Source of the DNA: Fretibacterium sp.
Lineage (GTDB): Bacteria; Synergistota; Synergistia; Synergistales; Aminobacteriaceae
Reading direction: 5' to 3'
Length of the DNA stretch: 64,000 bases
Assembly (NCBI GenBank): GCA_024695065.1
Contig: JAILIX010000042.1
Span: 1 to 64,000, forward strand
Each line of letters starts with the position of its first letter. Position 1 is the first letter of the stretch. Below are positions 1 through 8,777 of this stretch, piece by piece. The translations under genes were made by a program, and so were the position numbers. The notes under the pieces are model-generated. The model saw only the letters and a program-made list of their open reading frames with translations. It did not search any database and had not been told where the DNA came from.

Positions 1-1
1 G

Positions 2-1285
2 GTGTCTTACACCTACAGCGACAATCTCTTCAGCCTGGATGACGATGACTCCGGCCTGCTGTCCGCGCTTGGGCTGGATCTGACGGACGAGGAGCACTAC
101 ACGGCGGCTCAGGATGCCGTTGTGCTGATTGATGACGATGAGGTGACCATCTCCGACAACTACATCGAATATGACAACGAAGTCCTGAACGGCGTCCGGC
201 TGGACTTTAAAGGTGTGGGCAAGGTGTCCGTGGACGTCACTCAGGACACGGACAAGACTGTCGAGGCCATTGAGACCTTCGTGGAGAGCTACAACACGCT
301 GATGGACTGGATCAATACCCGCTCCTCGGAGAAACAGGTCAACACGGACTACTCGGAGGACAGCGACAGCAACTATCTTTCCAGCAGCTCAGACGACTTC
401 CACACAAGCTGGGGCCTGCTGTACGGCAACTCGTACCTCCGCAACACCAAGTCTGCCCTGCGCTCCATCGTCTCACGGGACTACGCTTTCACATTCAAGG
501 AACGCACGAGCGCCGAGGCCGTCTACGGAGATATGTCCTACAACGGCATTAAACGCACAACGCTCAGCAACGGCACGGAAGAGGACGGCAGTGCCACCCT
601 CAGTATCAAGGTGGGGGAGCACTCCGCCAACATCACCATCACCTCCTCGGACACCCTGGAGACCATCGCGGCTAAGATTAACGACAACACCGGAGATGAG
701 GATTCCAACGAGGCGTGGAATCTCCATCATGATGAAAACGGACTCCTCCAGAACTACGTCAAGGCGGAGGTGGTGAACGATAAACTGGTCATCAAGCAGG
801 GGTCAACGGCCGGGACCGACGAGATATCCCTGTCAGGCACGACGGCGCTGAACGCCCTGAAGATGAACACCACTTACAGAGGACTCTACCAGATCGGGAT
901 AGAGACCACGTCGGACAACTATGGCATGAGCGGCGAGATAGAATTCGATTCCCAGGCGTTCCTGGACGCGATGGAGGATAATCCGGAGGAGACGGAGCAG
1001 CTCATGCTGTCCTTCGCCAAACAGATGGACTCGCAGGTTAAGTCGATGCTCCAGTCCTCCAGCACCTACTCCGGGACACTGAAGACGGAGATATCGAACC
1101 TTGAGACACAGATCACCAGCATCGATGAGTACCTCCAGAAGTTCCAGGAGCGGATAGACCGCATGGAGGAAAATCTCCGTTCACAATATGCCGCGGCGGA
1201 AGAACGAATTGCGGAGTTGTCTCAGCAGGCCAGCTCTATCTCCGGCGTTCTGAGCCAACTCAGCGGCGGCGGTGCCGCGTCGTAG
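2..1285 (+). CDS. fliD: Flagellar hook-associated protein 2 (filament cap), C-terminal part
   Basis: The reading frame is open at the left edge, so only the C-terminal 427 or so residues are present. FliD forms the cap at the flagellar tip under which flagellin assembles. Visible are an acidic, Ser-rich linker, a flagellin-IN-like stretch (about residues 195-235, SIKVGEHSANITITSSDTLE), and a C-terminal coiled-coil region (about 355-410) rich in Glu, Gln and Ile with the typical NLETQI...IDEYLQKFQERIDRMEE style ending. The N-terminal FliD domain lies outside the window. The gene ends at a strong terminator. FliD is clear from the C-terminal coiled coil and the VESYNTLMDWI motif; the GTG at position 2 is not a real start. 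Confidence 0.85.
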   Translation: MSYTYSDNLFSLDDDDSGLLSALGLDLTDEEHYTAAQDAVVLIDDDEVTISDNYIEYDNEVLNGVRLDFKGVGKVSVDVTQDTDKTVEAIETFVESYNTLMDWINTRSSEKQVNTDYSEDSDSNYLSSSSDDFHTSWGLLYGNSYLRNTKSALRSIVSRDYAFTFKERTSAEAVYGDMSYNGIKRTTLSNGTEEDGSATLSIKVGEHSANITITSSDTLETIAAKINDNTGDEDSNEAWNLHHDENGLLQNYVKAEVVNDKLVIKQGSTAGTDEISLSGTTALNALKMNTTYRGLYQIGIETTSDNYGMSGEIEFDSQAFLDAMEDNPEETEQLMLSFAKQMDSQVKSMLQSSSTYSGTLKTEISNLETQITSIDEYLQKFQERIDRMEENLRSQYAAAEERIAELSQQASSISGVLSQLSGGGAAS

Positions 1286-1308
1286 CTTTTCAGCAGTGCT
1301 TAACGGGA

Positions 1309-1342
1309 GGGGATAGCCGTCCTGCGCGGCTGTCCCTTTTAT
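1309..1342 (+). terminator. Rho-independent terminator after fliD
   Basis: A GC-rich hairpin pairs 1309-1319 (GGGGATAGCCG) with 1327-1336 (CGGCTGTCCC), with one wobble and one extra base, and is followed by TTTTATT. It sits 24 bases after the fliD stop. Confidence 0.8.
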
Positions 1343-1382
1343 TCAATGCAGATTTTAATTCAGAGATTTATTGAATTCATAT

Positions 1383-2600
1383 ATGATGAAAAAAACAGAG
1401 GGAATCTTTAATCCCGGTTCAAAGTACAGGGCGCTGCTTCTCTCTGCCGTCACCTTTGGGCTGGCCTGCGGGCTGTATAAGGGGGTCATGGACAACTATC
1501 TGGCCGAGGTTGTCGCCATGACGAAGTTTGATCGCGGCGTGCTGGAATTCTTCAGGGAACTGCCAGGGCTCATGCTGGTCTTCATCCTTGCGGTGCTCTA
1601 CACATTTTCCGCGGAGAGAATATACAAGACCGGCGCTTTTATCATGGTGCTGGGAATGGGGATGCTGGCTCTTGTCCCGGCGTCCCGTGCCCTCGTTACC
1701 CTGTCGATTTTCACCTATTCCCTGGGGGAGCATCTGCAGTTTGGCATGAGGAGCACCCTGTCTCTGGAGTACGCGCGGGAGGGGCGCGGAGGCTCGGCGC
1801 TGGGATTTCAGACCTCGGTGTACGAAGGGGGAACCCTGATGGGTTACCTTGCGGTCGCTGGGGTCTTCTTTCTTGCGGGGCGCACTCCTGAGCTCTTCCG
1901 TCCCATCTTCCGGACGGCTGCTGTCATTTTTGCGCTTGGCTTTGCCGCGTCCCTGAACCTGACAGGGCACAGCGGCGCGGACAGAACCCAAAGCCGCTTC
2001 CATTTCCGCAGAAAATACAGCAAGTACTATATGCTGGAGGTCTTTTACGGCGCAAGGAAACAGATATTCTTCGCCTTTGGACCTTACGTGCTGGTGCTGT
2101 TCTATGGGGCCGGCGCCATGACCATCAGTCTGCTCTTCGCTGTGTCCGCGGTCAGCTGCTTCATCGCCTCTCCTGTCATAGGCAGGATCATTGACCGGCT
2201 GGGCTATAAAATTGTGATGATTTCTGACACGCTGATTCTGGTGGTTGTGTGCTTCTTCTACGGCTTCGCCCATCACATATTCCCCATGCGTGTGGCGTTT
2301 ATTGTCTGCTGCCTCAATTATGTTCTTGATTCGGTCATCTCTCTGGCATCGATGGCGTCCAACGTCTATGTGCAGGACATCTCCGTCAGTGCCGGGGAGG
2401 TAAAAGCGACAATTTCAACAGGACTTTCTGTCAATCACCTGATCAGTATCCTCATTGCGCTGTTTGGCGGCTGGATATGGCAGACGCTGGGCATCGAAAC
2501 GCTGTTTGTTCTTTCCGCGGTTCTGGGGCTCTGCAACAGCGCCTATGCCGCGACCATTAAAACTGAAAAGGTTTGCGGCGGCAAAAATGCACAGACGTAA
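1383..2600 (+). CDS. Major facilitator superfamily transporter
   Basis: A 405-residue polytopic inner-membrane protein with about 12 hydrophobic segments in two halves separated by a basic loop near residues 205-220, the usual MFS layout. A loop motif GRIIDRLGYK about two thirds along matches the MFS loop consensus (G-x3-D-R-x-G). Substrate cannot be told from sequence. ATG 1383 (or 1386) is preferred to the TTG at 1371; no strong Shine-Dalgarno is visible for any of them. It follows the fliD terminator and precedes mazG by about 50 bases, so it may be cotranscribed with mazG. Confidence 0.7.
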   Translation: MMKKTEGIFNPGSKYRALLLSAVTFGLACGLYKGVMDNYLAEVVAMTKFDRGVLEFFRELPGLMLVFILAVLYTFSAERIYKTGAFIMVLGMGMLALVPASRALVTLSIFTYSLGEHLQFGMRSTLSLEYAREGRGGSALGFQTSVYEGGTLMGYLAVAGVFFLAGRTPELFRPIFRTAAVIFALGFAASLNLTGHSGADRTQSRFHFRRKYSKYYMLEVFYGARKQIFFAFGPYVLVLFYGAGAMTISLLFAVSAVSCFIASPVIGRIIDRLGYKIVMISDTLILVVVCFFYGFAHHIFPMRVAFIVCCLNYVLDSVISLASMASNVYVQDISVSAGEVKATISTGLSVNHLISILIALFGGWIWQTLGIETLFVLSAVLGLCNSAYAATIKTEKVCGGKNAQT

Positions 2601-2653
2601 CCAGGATATACGGTCATCATTTACAGAGTTTACAGATTTGGAGGGGCGCTGCT

Positions 2654-3499
2654 ATGTCGGATATACCGGATATGAAGGCGGAGACGGCCGCCGGGAAGCA
2701 TTATTTTGAGGAGATTGTGGACATCATTGAGCGTCTGAGGGCGCCGGGGGGCTGTCCCTGGGACCGCAAACAGACGCTGGAAACCCTGCGAACCCCCATC
2801 ACAGAGGAGGCCTACGAGCTGGCTGACGCCATCACAAAGGGAAAAATGGAGGCGGTGAAGGAGGAGGCCGGGGACCTTCTGCTCCAGATTGTGTTTGTGG
2901 CCTCCCTTGCCCGCGAACAGGGCTCTTTTAATATGAAGGATGTGGTCCGCGCGATCTGTGACAAGCTGATTCGGCGCCATCCCCATGTCTTTGGCGATGT
3001 GGACGCAAAGGACGCGGATGAGGTTCTCCGCAACTGGGAGCGCATTAAGCTGGAAGAACGGCGGGAGAAGCGGGAAAACCTTTCTGTCCTGGCCGGAGTC
3101 CCCGACGGTCTGCCGCCGCTGCTGAAGGCCAACCGGCTTCAGGGCAAGGCTGCGCACGTGGGTTTTGACTGGCCAAAGGGCAACCCCGCGCCGCTGTTCA
3201 GCAAGCTGGAGGAGGAGATTGGGGAGTTCCGGGAGGCAGCCGGAGGGGGGAACGCTCAGGACATGGAGGAGGAGCTGGGCGACGTGCTGTTTATGGCGGT
3301 GAACCTGGCGCGATATTTTAAAATTGACCCGGACGCGGCGCTGTCGCGTGTCTGCGGGAAGTTCAAGGCCCGTTTTCAGCTCATGGAACAGATGGCCGCG
3401 GACGAGGAACAGGCCGGAGGAAAACCCCTCTCCGGCCGTTCGCTGGATGAGCTGGACGCGCTGTGGGACCGGGCCAAGGAGCGGCTGAGGGATCAATAA
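2654..3499 (+). CDS. mazG: Nucleoside triphosphate pyrophosphohydrolase MazG
   Basis: 281 residues with two MazG repeats. The first starts at IIERLRAPGGCPWDRKQT and continues with the metal-binding EEAYEL and EEAGDLLLQIV helices; the second carries EEEIGEF and EEELGDVLFMAVN. This is the full-length two-domain form that hydrolyses NTPs, including aberrant ones, to NMP and pyrophosphate. ATG 2654 is chosen because GGAGGGG lies 7 bases upstream; the frame is open further upstream, overlapping the MFS gene, without support. The C-terminal DELDALWDRAKE is typical of the family. Confidence 0.9.
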   Translation: MSDIPDMKAETAAGKHYFEEIVDIIERLRAPGGCPWDRKQTLETLRTPITEEAYELADAITKGKMEAVKEEAGDLLLQIVFVASLAREQGSFNMKDVVRAICDKLIRRHPHVFGDVDAKDADEVLRNWERIKLEERREKRENLSVLAGVPDGLPPLLKANRLQGKAAHVGFDWPKGNPAPLFSKLEEEIGEFREAAGGGNAQDMEEELGDVLFMAVNLARYFKIDPDAALSRVCGKFKARFQLMEQMAADEEQAGGKPLSGRSLDELDALWDRAKERLRDQ

Positions 3500-3556
3500 A
3501 CGAAATCAGGGGCAGACAATATGCCGCGGTTGATCCCTTTTCATTTGGACATCGTA

Positions 3557-3597
3557 TATAATATAAAGGTATGGGTTCTTGAAAATCATCTGGGAGG
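3557..3597 (+). promoter_or_regulatory. Candidate -10 box and ribosome binding site for the carboxyltransferase gene
   Basis: TATAAT at 3557-3562 lies in the AT-rich 110-base gap after mazG, and GGGAGG at 3592-3597 is 11 bases before the ATG at 3609. A clear -35 at the right spacing is not evident. Confidence 0.35.
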
Positions 3598-3608
3598 TTT
3601 ATTGATCT

Positions 3609-5000
3609 ATGCCAAAAGTTCGCATTACAGAGACAGCACTCAGGGATGCACATCAGTCCCTGATTGCCACGAGGATGAGCACGGAGGATATGCTCCCCAT
3701 CCTTGACAAGATGGATGAGGCCGGGTATTGGGCCCTGGAGATGTGGGGCGGCGCGACGTTCGACAGCTGCATGCGCTTTCTGGACGAGGACCCGTGGGAG
3801 CGGCTTCGTCTTATTCGCGCCCGGATTAAAAACGCGAAGCTCCAGATGCTTCTTCGCGGCCAGAACCTTGTGGGTTACCGCCACTACGCGGACGATACCG
3901 TCCGGGAGTTTGTGAAGAAGGCCGTGGGCAACGGCATTGACATCGTCCGTGTGTTTGACGCGCTGAACGACCTTCGCAACGTGGAGATTGCCGCGGATCA
4001 GGTGAAGAAGGAGGGCGCGCACCTCCAGCTCTGCATGAGCTACACGCTGTCGCCTGTCCATACCCTGGATTCCTTTGCTGACATGGCAATGAAGATGAAG
4101 GAGATGGGCGCGGACTCCATCGCCATCAAGGATATGGCCGGACTGCTGAACCCGGTGGACTGCGCCAGTCTGGTCAAGGCCATCAAGGCGAAGGTGGATC
4201 TGCCCATTGAGCTCCACAGCCACTACACCACCGGCCTGGCCAGCATGACATACTTTGCCGGCATTGAGGCCGGGGCGGAGATTGTCGATACGGCAATTTC
4301 TCCCTTCGCGCTGGGCACCAGCCAGCCTCCCACGGAGTCCATGGTGGCAGCTCTGGCAGGCAGCGAGTGGGACACGGGCATTGACATCGAGAAGCTCCTG
4401 CCGGTTTGCGAGCACTTCAAGGGACTGCGCGAGAAGTACAAGAAGCTCCTGCCGGCTATCGCGGGGGTCAATATCAACATTCTGCGCTACCAGATTCCCG
4501 GCGGCATGTACTCCAACCTTGTCAACCAGCTCAAGGAGCAGAACGCCCTGAACAAGCTGGAGGATGTGCTTAAAGAGGTTCCTGTGGTGCGCGAGGCTAT
4601 GGGATTCCCGCCCCTTGTGACCCCCAGCAGTCAGATGGTGGGTACCCAGGCAGCACTGAATGTTCTGACGGGCAAGCGCTGGAAGGTTATCCCCAAGGAG
4701 ATTCGTCAGTACTTCCTGGGGTACTATGGCCAGCCGCCCGCACCGGTGGACAAGGAAGTTCAGAAGCTCGCCATTGGGGATGAGGAGCCCATCACCTGCC
4801 GTCCCGGCGAGAAGATCGCCCCGGAGATGGAGCAGGCCCGCAAGGACGCTGAGCCCTGGGCCACGCAGCCTGAGGACGCGCTGACCTGGGTCATGTTCCC
4901 GCAGGTGGCCAAGGACTTCCTGCCTAAGAAGTATGCGCGGGTAAACAAGCGCGACGTTGGCCTTCAGGAACAGGAGCACGAGTCTGCCTATCCGGTGTAG
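3609..5000 (+). CDS. Oxaloacetate decarboxylase alpha / pyruvate carboxylase subunit B-type carboxyltransferase, no biotin domain
   Basis: 463 residues. The protein starts with the carboxyltransferase barrel signature ETALRDAHQSLIATRM and contains the metal-binding ELHSHYTTGLA (His about 202 and 204), ADSIAIKDMAGLL, and the conserved carboxylase-type C-terminal domain (PGGMYSNL, VTPSSQMVGTQA, KEIRQYFLGYYG). Family members transfer carboxylate between biotin and pyruvate/oxaloacetate. OadA proteins usually continue for another 100 or more residues into a biotinyl domain with an MKM motif. Here the protein stops at about the end of the conserved domain, so biotin must be on a separate carrier not in this window. 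It is encoded alone between mazG and phoH, with a GGGAGG ribosome site. Direction of reaction (decarboxylase pump or anaplerotic carboxylase) is undetermined. Confidence 0.85.
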   Translation: MPKVRITETALRDAHQSLIATRMSTEDMLPILDKMDEAGYWALEMWGGATFDSCMRFLDEDPWERLRLIRARIKNAKLQMLLRGQNLVGYRHYADDTVREFVKKAVGNGIDIVRVFDALNDLRNVEIAADQVKKEGAHLQLCMSYTLSPVHTLDSFADMAMKMKEMGADSIAIKDMAGLLNPVDCASLVKAIKAKVDLPIELHSHYTTGLASMTYFAGIEAGAEIVDTAISPFALGTSQPPTESMVAALAGSEWDTGIDIEKLLPVCEHFKGLREKYKKLLPAIAGVNINILRYQIPGGMYSNLVNQLKEQNALNKLEDVLKEVPVVREAMGFPPLVTPSSQMVGTQAALNVLTGKRWKVIPKEIRQYFLGYYGQPPAPVDKEVQKLAIGDEEPITCRPGEKIAPEMEQARKDAEPWATQPEDALTWVMFPQVAKDFLPKKYARVNKRDVGLQEQEHESAYPV

Positions 5001-5023
5001 CAGAGGGATAAAGACAGGCAATT

Positions 5024-6061
5024 ATGGAGGGAAACGCACACAAACAGGGGGGCGGGTACGCCGAAGAGGTGCCGTTGTCCGGAACGGATGCTCTTGCGCG
5101 TCTTTTGGGCGCGCAGGATGATAACCTTCAGGCAGTTGAGGCCCGTTATCCCGTCTCCCTGTCCGTGCTGAACGGAGGCAGTGGCGGGGCTGTCCGTGTG
5201 AGCGGCCCCGATGAGGAGCCGGTCCGGATTGCGGCGCATTTGCTGCGTGAGCTGGCGGCGGTGGCGGCGCGGGGACATGAGATTCTGCCCGCTGATGTGC
5301 GCCGGGCGATGGATGCTCTGGCCGAGGGACGGGAGCTGAAACTGGACGCGCTCTACTCCGAGGTCATCTGTACCACAGCCCGGGGCAAGCCTGTACGTGC
5401 CAAAACAGCGGGGCAGAGGGCCTACATCCGCGCCATCCGGCAGAACGAAATTCTCTTTGCTGTGGGCCCTGCCGGGACGGGCAAAACGTACCTTGCGGTC
5501 TGTGAGGCTGTCTCCATGCTGAAGGAGGGCCGGGTGAACCGCGTTGTGCTTGTGCGTCCGGCTGTCGAGGCGGGGGAGAGTCTGGGGTATCTTCCCGGTG
5601 ACCTGCGCGAGAAGGTGGAGCCTTACGTTCGCCCCCTCTATGACGCTTTCTATGAACTTCTTTCCCCGGAGCGTTTTGCCCGGTACGTGGAAAAAGGGGT
5701 CATTGAGATTGTCCCTCTGGCCTATATGCGGGGCCGGACACTCAATGACAGTTTCATCATTCTGGATGAGGCACAGAACACCACCCCTCCGCAAATGAAG
5801 ATGTTCCTCACCCGTCTGGGCTTTGGATCCAGGGCGGTGGTCACAGGGGACATCACTCAGATTGACCTGCCCAGGGGCTGCCCCTCAGGTCTGCAGAGCG
5901 TACGTGTCATCCTCCGGGATATTGAGGGCATAGGATTTTTTGATCTGACGGACGCGGACGTTGTCCGCCATGAAGTTGTCCAGAAGATTGTCCGGGCCTA
6001 TGAACGCTATGAAGAGGCTCAGGCTGTGGGGAAAAGCCCGGATGGGGAAGTCAGGCGATGA
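5024..6061 (+). CDS. phoH: PhoH family ATPase
   Basis: 345 residues with an N-terminal region of about 130 residues and a C-terminal PhoH ATPase domain: Walker A GPAGTGKT (about residue 147), Walker [19 protein letters not shown], and [14 protein letters not shown]. PhoH proteins are cytoplasmic P-loop proteins, often next to ybeY, with roles linked to RNA metabolism. Here it begins the cluster phoH - 7TM-HD - ybeY - corC - cdd - era - recO, an order conserved in many bacteria. The stop overlaps the start of the next gene (ATGA), suggesting translational coupling. Confidence 0.92.
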   Translation: MEGNAHKQGGGYAEEVPLSGTDALARLLGAQDDNLQAVEARYPVSLSVLNGGSGGAVRVSGPDEEPVRIAAHLLRELAAVAARGHEILPADVRRAMDALAEGRELKLDALYSEVICTTARGKPVRAKTAGQRAYIRAIRQNEILFAVGPAGTGKTYLAVCEAVSMLKEGRVNRVVLVRPAVEAGESLGYLPGDLREKVEPYVRPLYDAFYELLSPERFARYVEKGVIEIVPLAYMRGRTLNDSFIILDEAQNTTPPQMKMFLTRLGFGSRAVVTGDITQIDLPRGCPSGLQSVRVILRDIEGIGFFDLTDADVVRHEVVQKIVRAYERYEEAQAVGKSPDGEVRR

Positions 6062-8190
6062 AAAGAAAGCATGAGTTTCACTGGATGGCCCTCAACCCTC
6101 TGCCTGCCGTTCCTCCTTATCTTCTTTCACTCCTTGTCTTATTGGTGGTGGGGTTTTCCATTGTGCTGATCCAGTGGAGTGTCCTGATTGGCCATCAGTA
6201 CAGTTTTGCTGTTGGAGAGCCTGCCCCCCAGACCTACCGCGTCGTTGCGCCCATGACCTATGAGGACCGTGCGGCGGCGGCGGCGCTGAAGGAAATGGCC
6301 AATGAGAGTATTGTGGGGGTCACCGTGCGCGACCTGTCCGCGAAGCCCAGGCTTCAGAGACGTCTGGATTCACTCAATTCCGCGGGCAAGGACACTCAGG
6401 GGCTTTTGTCCTATGTGCCGGAGCCGCTTCTGAAAGCGGTCGCGCAGCTGAGCGATGGGGAACGGACCCGTTTGCTGGCTCTGGCCTCCGAGGTGGGAAA
6501 TGCCTGCCTTGAACGTCTGGGTGCCGGGAATGTTCTGACGGACGGAACGACGGAGATCACTCTGCTGTGGGAGGAAATCAACAAACGGGTGACGTCTGTA
6601 AAGGACGCAAACCTGATTTATCAGATTCTGGCCAAGCTTGGGGACCTGAACCTGCGCATTGACAAGGATTTGACCGAGAATGTGAAACGGGATGTGATGA
6701 AGGGTATCCATTCTATCGAGCGGCGCTTTGAGATGGGAGACATCATCATCGCCCGTGGAGAGACGGTCACGGCCCAGCACGCTTCCCTGCTGCGGCTTCA
6801 GGGCTATACAGAGGACGTTTTCCCTCTTACGCAGCTCTGTGTCGTCCTCATTATTGTGTTGTTGCTGCCTCTCTGGTTTGGAATCCTGAGCCGGGATGAC
6901 GGGAGCACGCCTCCTCCGTGGAAGTGTGTCGTCTTTGTGATTGCTGTGGCATGGGTTGGAGAATTGCTGGCCGCCTATCTCCACATACGCGGGGCAGGAC
7001 TTATGTCTGCCGTCATCATCTCCTGTCTCTGTGTCCCCGGCGTCCTTGCCTTTGGCGCCGCGCTGGTGGGAACGGTGTCGGGGGCTTTCCTCATGACGGG
7101 TTTTGCCATCTCAGACATTCTGTTGCTGATGGGGATGGCGGTCTTTGTCTCAACCCTGGGTTTTTACCGGCTTTGCCGTCTTGACTCCCGGAGGCAGGCC
7201 ACGCACAGAGCCTTCTGGCTGACGGTTCATCTGGCCCTGATTCGTGTGGTTCTTCAGTGGCTTCAGGGGTGGCCGCTGGCGGTGGACGCCTGTGAATTCT
7301 GGCTGGACTGCGGCAAATATGTCCTTTTTGAGCTCTTGGGGACACATATCGTCCTTATACTGCTTCCCTCAGTGGAGGAGTATCTGGGAGTACTCTCTGT
7401 CCTTCGTCTGCGGGAGATCAGCCATCCATCGAACCATCTTCTGCGCACGCTTCAGCGGGAGGCCCCCGGAACGTATCAGCACTGCCTCACGATTGCCACG
7501 CTGGTGGAGTCCGTGGCGATGGAGCTGGGGCTGGATGTGAACCTGATGAAGGCGGGGGCATATTATCATGATATTGGCAAGCTCCGCCGTCCCCAGTTCT
7601 TTGTGGAGAACCAGGGAGGAGGCCTGAACACCCATGACGAGATGAGCCCGGAGCTTTCGGCCATCACGATCATCTCCCACGTCAACGAGGGGCTTCAGCT
7701 GGCATGGGAGGCGAAACTGCCGCGCCGCATCCGGGACTTCATCGCCGAGCATCACGGCACGACCTGTGTCCGCTACTTTTACAACAAGGCGCGGGCAATG
7801 GGAGAGAACGCGGAGTGGTCAGACTTCTGCTACCCCGGGCCAAAGCCGCGGTCCCGGGAGACAGCCTTGCTGATGATTGCGGATTCCATGGAGGCGGCTG
7901 TCCGCAGCCTGAACCTTGGGCGGGAACTGGTGGAGGCTGACAACGAGCCGGACAACGAGCCTGATGAGCCTGTGAACGTATCTCAGCCTCACCCGAACCG
8001 CGGCCGCAGCCAATACATACAGGCACTTCAGCAGGTCATCGATCAGGTTGTGGACAGCAAGGCGGGGGAGGGACAGTTCAGCGAGGTGGATTTCACCCAG
8101 AAGGATTTCACCACCATCAAGGCTGCGCTTCTCTCGGCTCTGCTCTCGATGTACCACACACGCCGGGTCAAAAAAATAGAGAAAAAATAA
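6058..8190 (+). CDS. 7TM-HD membrane phosphohydrolase (PgpH/YqfF family)
   Basis: 710 residues. One N-terminal membrane helix (about 18-40) is followed by an extracytoplasmic domain (about 40-255), a block of about seven membrane helices (about 260-450) and a cytoplasmic HD domain with HCLTIATLVESVA and YYHDIGKL (about 500-508), then ISHVNEG and EHHGTT. Characterised members such as Listeria PgpH hydrolyse c-di-AMP; that activity is inferred here. The C-terminal acidic repeat DNEPDNEPDEP is a local insertion. It overlaps phoH by 4 bases and is followed by ybeY, its usual neighbours. Confidence 0.9.
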   Translation: MKRKHEFHWMALNPLPAVPPYLLSLLVLLVVGFSIVLIQWSVLIGHQYSFAVGEPAPQTYRVVAPMTYEDRAAAAALKEMANESIVGVTVRDLSAKPRLQRRLDSLNSAGKDTQGLLSYVPEPLLKAVAQLSDGERTRLLALASEVGNACLERLGAGNVLTDGTTEITLLWEEINKRVTSVKDANLIYQILAKLGDLNLRIDKDLTENVKRDVMKGIHSIERRFEMGDIIIARGETVTAQHASLLRLQGYTEDVFPLTQLCVVLIIVLLLPLWFGILSRDDGSTPPPWKCVVFVIAVAWVGELLAAYLHIRGAGLMSAVIISCLCVPGVLAFGAALVGTVSGAFLMTGFAISDILLLMGMAVFVSTLGFYRLCRLDSRRQATHRAFWLTVHLALIRVVLQWLQGWPLAVDACEFWLDCGKYVLFELLGTHIVLILLPSVEEYLGVLSVLRLREISHPSNHLLRTLQREAPGTYQHCLTIATLVESVAMELGLDVNLMKAGAYYHDIGKLRRPQFFVENQGGGLNTHDEMSPELSAITIISHVNEGLQLAWEAKLPRRIRDFIAEHHGTTCVRYFYNKARAMGENAEWSDFCYPGPKPRSRETALLMIADSMEAAVRSLNLGRELVEADNEPDNEPDEPVNVSQPHPNRGRSQYIQALQQVIDQVVDSKAGEGQFSEVDFTQKDFTTIKAALLSALLSMYHTRRVKKIEKK

Positions 8191-8222
8191 AGCGGAATAT
8201 ATTTTTTTTGGAGGGTTTTTCA

Positions 8223-8777
8223 TTGAAGTTAGTCTTGAATGTCGACGCCTCAGATGGAGGCGAGCCACAAAGTCCTGTCCCGATACCCGGCGGCTTTGAG
8301 CCTGTTCTGGAGCGGGAGCTGCTGGAGCTTTATCCTGACGCGGCGCGCTGTGAGCTGGCGGAGATTTCCGTCTCCCTGATGACGCCCGATGAAATACGCC
8401 GGCTGAACAGAGAATACCGGGACTGTGACGAGGCGACGGATGTGCTGTCCTTCCCGATGTGTGAAGAGGATGGGATTTTTGCCCCTGACCCATCGTCTCC
8501 GGTGTTGCCTCTCGGCGACGTTGTGATATGCCCGGAGGAGACGCTGCGGCTCCATCCGGAGCTTCCGCCGGATGAAGCGATGTGCCTCATGCTGGCCCAT
8601 TCGTTCCTTCACCTCCTTGGCTGGGATCACGACACGGAGGAACATCAGGAGGCCATGTGGGCCCGTCAGGATGCCCTCTGTGCCCGTCTGCTTGCGGTCA
8701 TTGAGTCCGGCGGGAAGAGCGGGACATCCTGTCCCTCCGCCGATGCCGGGGTGTCCTGCCCGCCGGAGGCCCGGTAG
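8223..8777 (+). CDS. ybeY: Endoribonuclease / rRNA maturation factor YbeY
   Basis: 184 residues with the zinc site H-x3-H-x5-H in AHSFLHLLGWDH and the upstream DEATDVLSFP motif of the family. YbeY acts in 16S rRNA 3' processing and ribosome quality control. TTG 8223 is chosen as start because GGAGGG (8210-8215) lies 7 bases before it. The family normally ends soon after the zinc site; here a tail of about 30 residues rich in Ser, Cys and Pro with two similar segments (GTSCP and GVSCP) is added, made from a 27-base near-duplication. It abuts the CBS-domain gene directly. Confidence 0.9.
   Translation: MKLVLNVDASDGGEPQSPVPIPGGFEPVLERELLELYPDAARCELAEISVSLMTPDEIRRLNREYRDCDEATDVLSFPMCEEDGIFAPDPSSPVLPLGDVVICPEETLRLHPELPPDEAMCLMLAHSFLHLLGWDHDTEEHQEAMWARQDALCARLLAVIESGGKSGTSCPSADAGVSCPPEAR

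Noticed and set aside
3381-5021. A 546-codon open frame on the minus strand opposite the carboxyltransferase gene
   Set aside because: It is the antisense shadow of a strongly conserved coding region in GC-rich DNA; the translation is His/Leu/Arg-rich and shows no family motif.
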